This document shows, piece after piece, positions 58,092 to 64,000 of a stretch of 64,000 nucleotides of DNA. The stretch spans positions 365,218 through 429,217 of the forward strand of contig QKWP01000220.1 of NCBI GenBank assembly GCA_003550325.1. The letters are read 5' to 3'. Both the position numbers and the translations under genes were made by a program. Origin of the DNA: Gigaspora rosea. Its lineage: Eukaryota; Glomeromycota; Glomeromycetes; Diversisporales; Gigasporaceae. The stretch's first letter is position 1, and each line of letters begins with the position of its first letter. The notes beneath the pieces are model-generated. The model saw only the letters and a program-made list of their open reading frames with translations. It did not search any database and was not told the origin of the DNA.

Positions 58092-59817
58092 TTAATATTC
58101 TCCAAACTCCCTACTTAAATGCCATTTTTCTAACTTATCTATTTTTTTTTGTAAGGCAAGAATATCTTTATTTATTTCTTTGTGTTCATTGAACAAATAA
58201 TCTTCTAATAAGCAATTATCTTCAGTTAGGGATTCGATTTCTTTTTGTTGGTTTTCTAAAAATTCATCAATGGTGTATTTTACTTTTTTATAGAATATAT
58301 AATCTTCATAACCTGCGTTTACAATTTCATAATTTGGAACTAATGAAACTTTACATATTTCAATATTGTTTCTATCATTCAATTCCATAACTAATTTTGA
58401 TTTTTCGGTATTAATAGTTTGAAACAGTTTGATATTCCAGACTTTGTACTTTTTCTTCGGTATCAGAGTTGATCTCTCGGACTTGTAGTAGGCTAGATGT
58501 ATCATTCATTTTTGTTCGTAAGGATTGATATTCGAAAGTTAAATGTGAATATATGTTTTCTATAACCGAAGAAGAATTATAAAATTGATAATAGGGTTGA
58601 AAAGATAGTGATTTTGCTTTTCTTTTTATAAATAAATCATTAATCATTCTATTAAATCAGCAGTAGGTTAACGTAGAATAATGCTTTTCGTTTATTCCTC
58701 TGTTTCTTATTTTATAAAATTGATTATATTTGGAAACAATAGAGTTGATCTGTAATAAACAATTGTGAATTGAATAATTTATTGGACCTATTTTTCTTGT
58801 CGAAATGGTACTGGTGATATTACGATTATAATTTTTATTGAAAGATATTAATTCCATAAAATTCATTGTGTCTAATTCTTCAATAAATAGTTGGCATTTG
58901 TTTATTTCTTGGACTAGTAGACAAGCTGTATCATTCATTTTTGTTCGTAAGGATTGATATTCGTAAGTTAAATCTATAACCGAAAAATTATAAAATTGAC
59001 AATAGGGTTAAAAAGTAAGTGTTTTTGCTTTTCTTTTTATAAATAAAACAATAAACATTCTATTTGGAACTAATAAATTTTTTTTACATATATCATTCAA
59101 TTCTGATTTTTCAGTATTGATATTCTTTGTTATTAAAGTTGATTTCTCAGACTTGTAGTAGACTGGATGTATCCCGTTGATGTTTTTTTTATAAAAAACA
59201 CAAAGATTATTATCCAATGTTCATTTATTTTATACCAATTCTTTTTCTTATTAATAACTTTTCTAAAGATTTCATCACCAATTGACGAATATATAAGATA
59301 ATGATATTAAATAAGAGCAATAAAAATATTGCGAAATAAAAGAATTTTTTCTTGATTTTTATATTTAAATTGGCTAAAAATTGTTTTATGTTTATTTTAA
59401 ATAAAAATGAGGAAATTGCAGTATTGATGTAAGAAAGAGGCAAAAATTCATAATTAAAAAAGTCTTGGCCTCTAGATAATGCTGATAAACAAAGTTTGAA
59501 GATATTCTTAACGAAAATTGGCTTTGATTTTCATTCAGATGAAAGTCTACTTTTCATAGTAATATCTTCATTTATGAGTCGATCTTTATCCAAGCAAATG
59601 GATTCATATTTGTAGATAGTTCTTGTAAATAATACGGAAAACCAGACAACGAGCCAGAGAAAAAGAAGAAAGGTAGAATCCGGATCATATTCAATGATGC
59701 GAAAATCAAAAAAGTCAAAAAAATTAAAATCAAGAAAATTGTACAAACAATTTTCAGCAATAAAAAAATAAAAGAAGAAAAAATTGTAGAAAGCTTTAAA
59801 CTGTTTTTAAATGACAT
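58092..59817 (-). pseudogene. Decayed paralogue of the 40.5-42.1 kb membrane/coiled-coil gene
   Basis: Starts with hydrophobic helices (SFIFLLLKIVCTIFLILIFL), then in another frame a further helix and TIYKYESICLDKDRLINEDI, matching TIYIYKSEYIFSDKDRLFTN. TGA at 59531-59533 interrupts the same frame, which goes on with FVKNIFKLCLSALSRGQDFF and more helices to 59225. Next come two copies, about 420 bp apart, of FIKRKAK(S/T)L(S/T)F plus EYQSLRTKMNDT and YYKSE(R/K)STLI. The end, YTIDEFLENQQKEIESLTED and ILALQKKIDKLEKWHLSREF + GEY, matches the tail of the 40.5 kb gene. At least five breaks in about 1.7 kb. It may be two merged genes. Confidence 0.6.
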
Positions 59818-59884
59818 TCTGTTTTTTTCAGTAATTTTGAAAGCTAGATTTTACACTTTTAATAGCATTTTCATAATTGAACCT

Positions 59885-60640
59885 GTTCAAATAAGGAAAT
59901 AATTAATTCAATTTTGTTTTAATTTATGCTCTTCGCCGCGGCTATTTGTATCACCTATTTTACAAAACATTAAAAAGAAACTCCGTGTTGTGTATGATGT
60001 ACAATATATAATGCTGATCTGTTACAGTTATACGCGCTATTGCAAAAGGCTTTTTCGTAATGATTTTCTCATAAACGAGTTGTTCAAATAAGGAGAAAAT
60101 TTATGTTATCTTTGCTGCGGTTATTCGTTAGCCTTATTTTTACAAAGCTTCAAAATGAAACTCCGAATTATGTATGAAGTGCTAATCTGTTACGTAATTA
60201 TAAGCGAGCGAAGAAAGGTCGTTTGATTAATTTTATCGTATTCAAATAAGGAGATAATTATTTGACTTAATTTATGTTATATTTAGCCACAGTTAAAATG
60301 AACATTATTATAATTAAATATGTTCTGTTATTCATTTTAAAAATTTTTATATTTATGCCATCCTTGTCTCAGTTATTCATATTACATAATCCTATATTTC
60401 TACAAAACAGCTTTTAATTATATAACTTATTCAAATAAGGAGATAATTAATTCATATTTGTTTTAATTTATGCTATCTTTGCCGCGATTATTTATATTAC
60501 CTTATCTTTACAAAAATTTCAAAATGAAACTATGAGTTATATACAGTATATTTTATGATAGCAATATAAACTATAACGCTGATCTGTTACGCAATTGTAC
60601 GCGAAATGATTTTGTTTGAATATATATATACACACATTAA
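59885..60640. promoter_or_regulatory. Upstream tandem array, about 160-200 bp units, four copies
   Basis: TTCAAATAAGGA(G)A(T)AATT starts units at 59885, 60083, 60241 and 60430. Each goes on with AATTTATG(C/T)TATCTTTGCCGCG, TTTACAAA, AATGAAACTCCG and CTGATCTGTTACG(T/C)AATT. The array lies between the 5' ends of a minus-strand and a plus-strand gene. The same motif precedes the paralogue at 42.1 kb. Control function is inferred. Confidence 0.6.
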
Positions 60641-60668
60641 AGTAAGATTTTGGACTACAAAAATTTAA

Positions 60669-61060
60669 ATGAATTTTAAAATGATGACTATGGAAAAAAT
60701 TCATCAGGGAAAATTACATTTTAGAGATGTGAAAAAAACATTCTTGGAATTGTTTCTGATTTTTATATTAATTATTGAATTAATTATAATTATTGTAATT
60801 TGGCTGTTAAGTATATTTTTCTTTCTCCAATTGATACATAGAATCTCAAACTGATTTTATCAATTTTTTATAGAATCAAATCGCAGCATTCATATTTATA
60901 TACTGAGCCTTTCAAGCCAGTTGTGCATGGAACTTTTGGGATTGTCCAACCTAAACCTTTGGGTATGTTTATAGATCAAATAAGAGATTTTTTTGCTGAG
61001 ATAACGGCTAGAAGTCGTGGATTCGGGCATCCAGATTATGATGGGTTCGTGCCGTATTAA
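60669..61060 (+). CDS. Small membrane protein, tandem family copy 1
   Basis: ATG 60669 opens MNFKMMTMEKIHQGKLHFRD, then one helix (ELFLIFILIIELIIIIVIWL). After an intron that probably runs from GTATAT at 60810 to ATAG at 60873, the second part reads SQHSYLYTEPFKPVVHGTFG, PKPLGMFIDQIRDFFAEITA and RGFGHPDYDGFVPY to TAA 61058-61060. The join is off by one base, as in other genes here. Conserved in later copies: Y(L)Y.EP(F)(K/E)P(V/I)V(H)(G/E)TFG and RGFGHPD. Function unknown. Confidence 0.5.
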
Positions 61061-61084
61061 AAATAATTTTATAAAATAGCCTCA

Positions 61085-62030
61085 ATTTATTCAACTTGGA
61101 TTGATTTTTCACACTGTTTTCTTTCATGGTCGTGATGGTTCGCTTTCTGTAACAATATTTCTACAATTGGAAGAACTTAAACCATTCAATAACAATTTTC
61201 AAATACCAATTTTTATTGATAATCTTTTTTCTCAACACCCAACTCACAACAATATACAACTCTCCAAATCTTAAAACCAATACGACTCCTATATCCAACA
61301 TTAAACAATTATGTACAATTATCGAATATTTGCAATGATGATGCTTTGTAAAATTGGCTTTTAATTTATTGAACAATAAATATCTGAAACTTTGTATAAT
61401 AATAATTATCATATTAAAATAATCTACGGATTACACCATTCATATTTTATATTTTATTCATATTTGTATTTTGAACCTTTCGAGCCAATTGTGCATGAAA
61501 CTTTTGGTGCTGATCAATCTTTATATTTGAATTCATTACAATTTATAACTGATTATTTTGCTGAAGTTATAGAGGATTTGGACAACCAAATAAAAGTTAA
61601 AAAATATTGAAAATGACACGTTCATAATAAATTAGATTCTTTAATATCTTTTTTGTCATATATTAAATATGCAAGAAAAACTCTCGTGAATTTGTGTACT
61701 TGCCGAAACATTCTTATTTTTTTATTAATTCTTGAGGTTATAATAATCTGGTCGTATGTATATTTTTGGCTTTCTCCCGAAGGGTACAATACATAGAAGT
61801 TCGAACTAATTTTTATCGATTTTATAGGATCTATAAGTCGAAACATTCATATTTATATAACGATTCTTATGAGCCAATCGTGCTGGAACTTTTGGTGTCG
61901 ATCAATATAAATTTTGGTATATAATAGATCAAATAAGAGACTTTTTTTAGTGAAATAAAGTCAGGATGTCGTGGGTTCGGACATCCAGATTAAGATGGGT
62001 TTGTGCTGTATTAAATTTTCAATTTATCCA
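61085..62030 (+). repeat. Tandem copies 2 and 3 of the small membrane-protein unit
   Basis: Copy 2 keeps only its second part (YGLHHSYFIFYSYLYFEPFE, PIVHETFGADQSLYLNSLQF) from about 61430 to TGA 61608-61610. Copy 3, 61667-62014, keeps a helix (ETFLFF..., VIIIWSYVYFWLS), an acceptor before SKHSYLYNDSYEPIV and the RGFGHPD end, with several stops. The 3' flank TCAATTTAT(T/C)CAACTTGGATTG recurs at 61085 and 62022, so the unit is about 940 bp. Confidence 0.6.
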
Positions 62031-62364
62031 ACTTGGATTGGTTTTCTTGCGAATAGAATTTATGGTAGTGAATAATTCGATCATCTGTATTGATATTTTA
62101 TTAAACTAATATTAACATAAAGATAAATTTGTATTTATTATCGGTATGTAACTTTAAGTTTTTAAAATTCCGGCCAATATTTGATAATCTTGGCTGTTTT
62201 GAATACCTGATCTGAGTATCCAATGAAGTAAAGATCTTCAAAAATCTTTCCGAAATTATATAATGGTATTCGCCTTCATGCAGGTTTAGGTATCACATAT
62301 ATGGAGGGAATTTATGTACGTACAACTTTTGAATATAAGAACTCTCTCCCATTAATCCTTCATA
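62031..62364. other. Non-coding spacer
   Basis: Leader of the 62.4 kb gene; nothing else seen. Confidence 0.35.
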
Positions 62365-63142
62365 ATGAGTGATGAGTCATCTAATGACTACAAAAAACGG
62401 TTTCAATCACCAACAGTAATAAAATTCACTGTTCCTCTGAAAAAAAAGAAAACCACCAATACAAACGTTTATATTAGTCGAATTGATAATAAAGACTTAT
62501 TTTCTCCAACCGTTTCACCAGTAACAACAAAGTCAAAAACATATAATTCAGTTGNATGAGTCATCTAATGACTACAAAAAATGGTTTCAATCACCAACAG
62601 TAATAAAATCCACTGTTCCTCTGAAAAAAAAGAAAATCACCAATACAAATGTTTATATTAGTCGAATTGATAATAAAGACTTATTTCCTCCAACCGTTTT
62701 ACCAGTAACAACAAAGTCAAAAACATATAATTCAGTTGAATGGAAAACTTTAAATCAATCACTGCTAAATGCAAAAAGACAAAATAAAATTAACCAAGAC
62801 TGGGCAGAAGTTAATAGTAAATTCTTTCAATTCAAACTGATATATGATTCTGTCCAAAAAAAATCTTTTGATTTTCAAATGCAAAAAGATAATGAAATAA
62901 ATAGATTGATCAAACAATCTATTCCCGATGGATGTAGCACAGAAATATCACGTTGGAGGAAGGCTTACAATTTGGTCGTGCTTGTAATAAAAAAAGGTAG
63001 TGATATTTGTCTTGAAGATTTTCTTGAAGAAATAAGAGATTTGAATATTACATTTAATTATCTTCAAGAAGTTGAGCCAGAGGAATTTATGACTTTGCTT
63101 AATAAAATAGTAGAAAATTACAAGCTAAAAATGGAAATTTAA
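62365..63142 (+). CDS. Hypothetical protein with a 184 bp tandem duplication at its 5' end
   Basis: ATG 62365 starts MSDESSNDYKKRFQSPTVIK, a basic Ser/Thr/Lys-rich leader (TVPLKKKKTTNTNVYISRID). At N (62555) the same leader starts again one frame over with small changes, and then runs on without a break: VEWKTLNQSLLNAKRQNKIN, FFQFKLIYDSVQKKSFDFQM, TEISRWRKAYNLVVLVIKKG and EVEPEEFMTLLNKIVENYKL to the stop at 63140-63142. The likely product has one leader and about 195 residues. The helical C-terminal half has no motif I know. The frame is otherwise intact. Confidence 0.6.
62372..62739 (+). repeat. Tandem duplication of 184 bp with ambiguous base at the junction
   Basis: 62372-62555 and 62556-62739 both start ATGAGTCATCTAATGACTAC and differ at several scattered bases. 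The only N of the window lies at 62555, on the junction. An assembly overlap of two alleles is as likely as a real duplication. Confidence 0.9.
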
Positions 63143-64000
63143 TAAGTAAGTATCTTTAATTTTACATAATTTTAGTGCAAATTATTTTCGGCAAAATTCA
63201 AATTAAATTTAATTCATTAATTATTTAATTCTTTTCTAGTTCATTTAATAAGACTAATTTTTACGTATAATTATGTTAAATGGATAATTATGTTAAATTT
63301 TAAATTGATTCGTTTAAAACTTTATTAAGATTTAAATTTAATTGAAAAATTATTAAGATTTAAAATGTGTTATAATATTGAAAACAAAAAAAAAGTTTAT
63401 GTGAAACGTATTAAATTAATTAATAAATTCATTGGATATATGAAAACGGATATTTATTTTCACATCCCCAAAAGTTTATTAACTCAATTAATTATAGCTT
63501 TCGAGATACAGTTCTGTATGTGTAATATTTTTGAAGCACCCTAAAGTTTCACAATTGACGCAAACAAGATATGGATCTTTGCTAGAAAAATGACCTTACG
63601 ACCCATTATTACACAAGATTTTTATTAAGAAAACATAATAAATCTATTTTTAGAAAAAATCCTTGCAAAATCCCATATCTCTTAATTTTGTCAAATTACA
63701 ATTAGGAAAAGAACTCTGTTAACAATGGATTGCTACGGGCACGTGCTTATGGTGGGCACCAAAATACACCTATCTCTAACCCTAACTCAGGCCTGAAATC
63801 AGCAATTGATTTTCTCAGGAAAAATAAAATTTTATTGTATTACTCTTTTGTTAACTGACTTAACACCCCCTAAAGTTTCACAAATAGTTAAAGCACAATT
63901 GTAAATAGCAGAACTTGATTATCGAAGATCACTGTAATAAGAAATAAGATATCTCAGAAAATAAAATTCTATTAGTTCATATTACTGCAGTCGAAGCAAG
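63143..64000. other. Repeat-like non-coding end
   Basis: CCCTAAAGTTTCACAA occurs at 63540 and 63869 in direct orientation; CACGTG at 63740. The segment with GGGCACGTGCTTATGGTGGG is GC-richer and may be part of an interspersed element that continues past the window. No gene. Confidence 0.4.

Noticed and set aside
63770..63790. CTCTAACCCTAACTC, telomere-like
   Set aside because: Only two CCCTAA-like units, no array, and no end of sequence nearby.

Overview
The window looks like AT-rich nuclear DNA from a repeat-rich, early-diverging fungus, most likely an arbuscular mycorrhizal fungus of the Rhizophagus/Glomus type. This is inference. What I can see: genes cut by short GT-AG introns (about 45-135 bp, mostly 65-100), long AT-rich spacers, Sel1-like proteins, an RGS-domain receptor, an Hst3/Hst4-like sirtuin, an RCC1-repeat protein, a decayed non-LTR retrotransposon, and many small proteins I cannot assign to a family. 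No rRNA, tRNA, CRISPR or bacterial-style operon was seen.

Layout. 0-4.5 kb is non-coding, with a roughly 21-copy minisatellite whose core is the palindrome TTGAGCTCAA and a 253 bp inverted-repeat element. 4.5-6.2 kb (minus) is a seven-helix receptor with a C-terminal RGS domain. 7.6-17.1 kb holds Sel1/TPR-like genes, a coiled-coil gene and its decayed relative, and a 534 bp segment present twice. 17.6-24.5 kb is gene-poor but hides a PD-(D/E)XK-like gene and a seven-exon four-helix membrane protein whose exons (one only 21 nt) are too short to stand out as open frames. 25-28.9 kb has a three-exon gene ending in an 11-residue-repeat coiled coil, then LINE remains. 29-36 kb has small orphan genes, a Tc1/mariner relic and an eight-exon gene of unknown function. 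36-43 kb is rich in inverted-repeat elements and a duplicated non-coding block, and holds a membrane/coiled-coil gene with 84-residue repeats. 43.4-46.2 kb has the sirtuin and a leucine-rich-repeat fragment. 46-55 kb alternates ACGCGT-rich repeats with orphan genes, a second PD-(D/E)XK-like relic and foldback elements. 55.4-56.8 kb is the RCC1-repeat gene. 57-63 kb has a large foldback, a decayed paralogue of the membrane/coiled-coil gene with tandem upstream repeats, a tandem array of small membrane-protein genes, and a gene with a 184 bp tandem duplication joined at the only ambiguous base (N, 62555).

Two patterns cross the whole window. First, in most genes the two halves of the protein lie in frames that differ by one base, and the break sits on an A or T run; most are restored by one extra base. 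That points to homopolymer under-calls in the sequence rather than to mass pseudogene formation. Second, there are also true-looking in-frame stops, several at positions where Trp or Arg would be expected, consistent with C-to-T decay. I know of no defined system that links these genes. The best candidates for something undescribed are the paired membrane/coiled-coil family with shared upstream repeats, and a roughly 30 bp motif that recurs in the spacers beside orphan genes.
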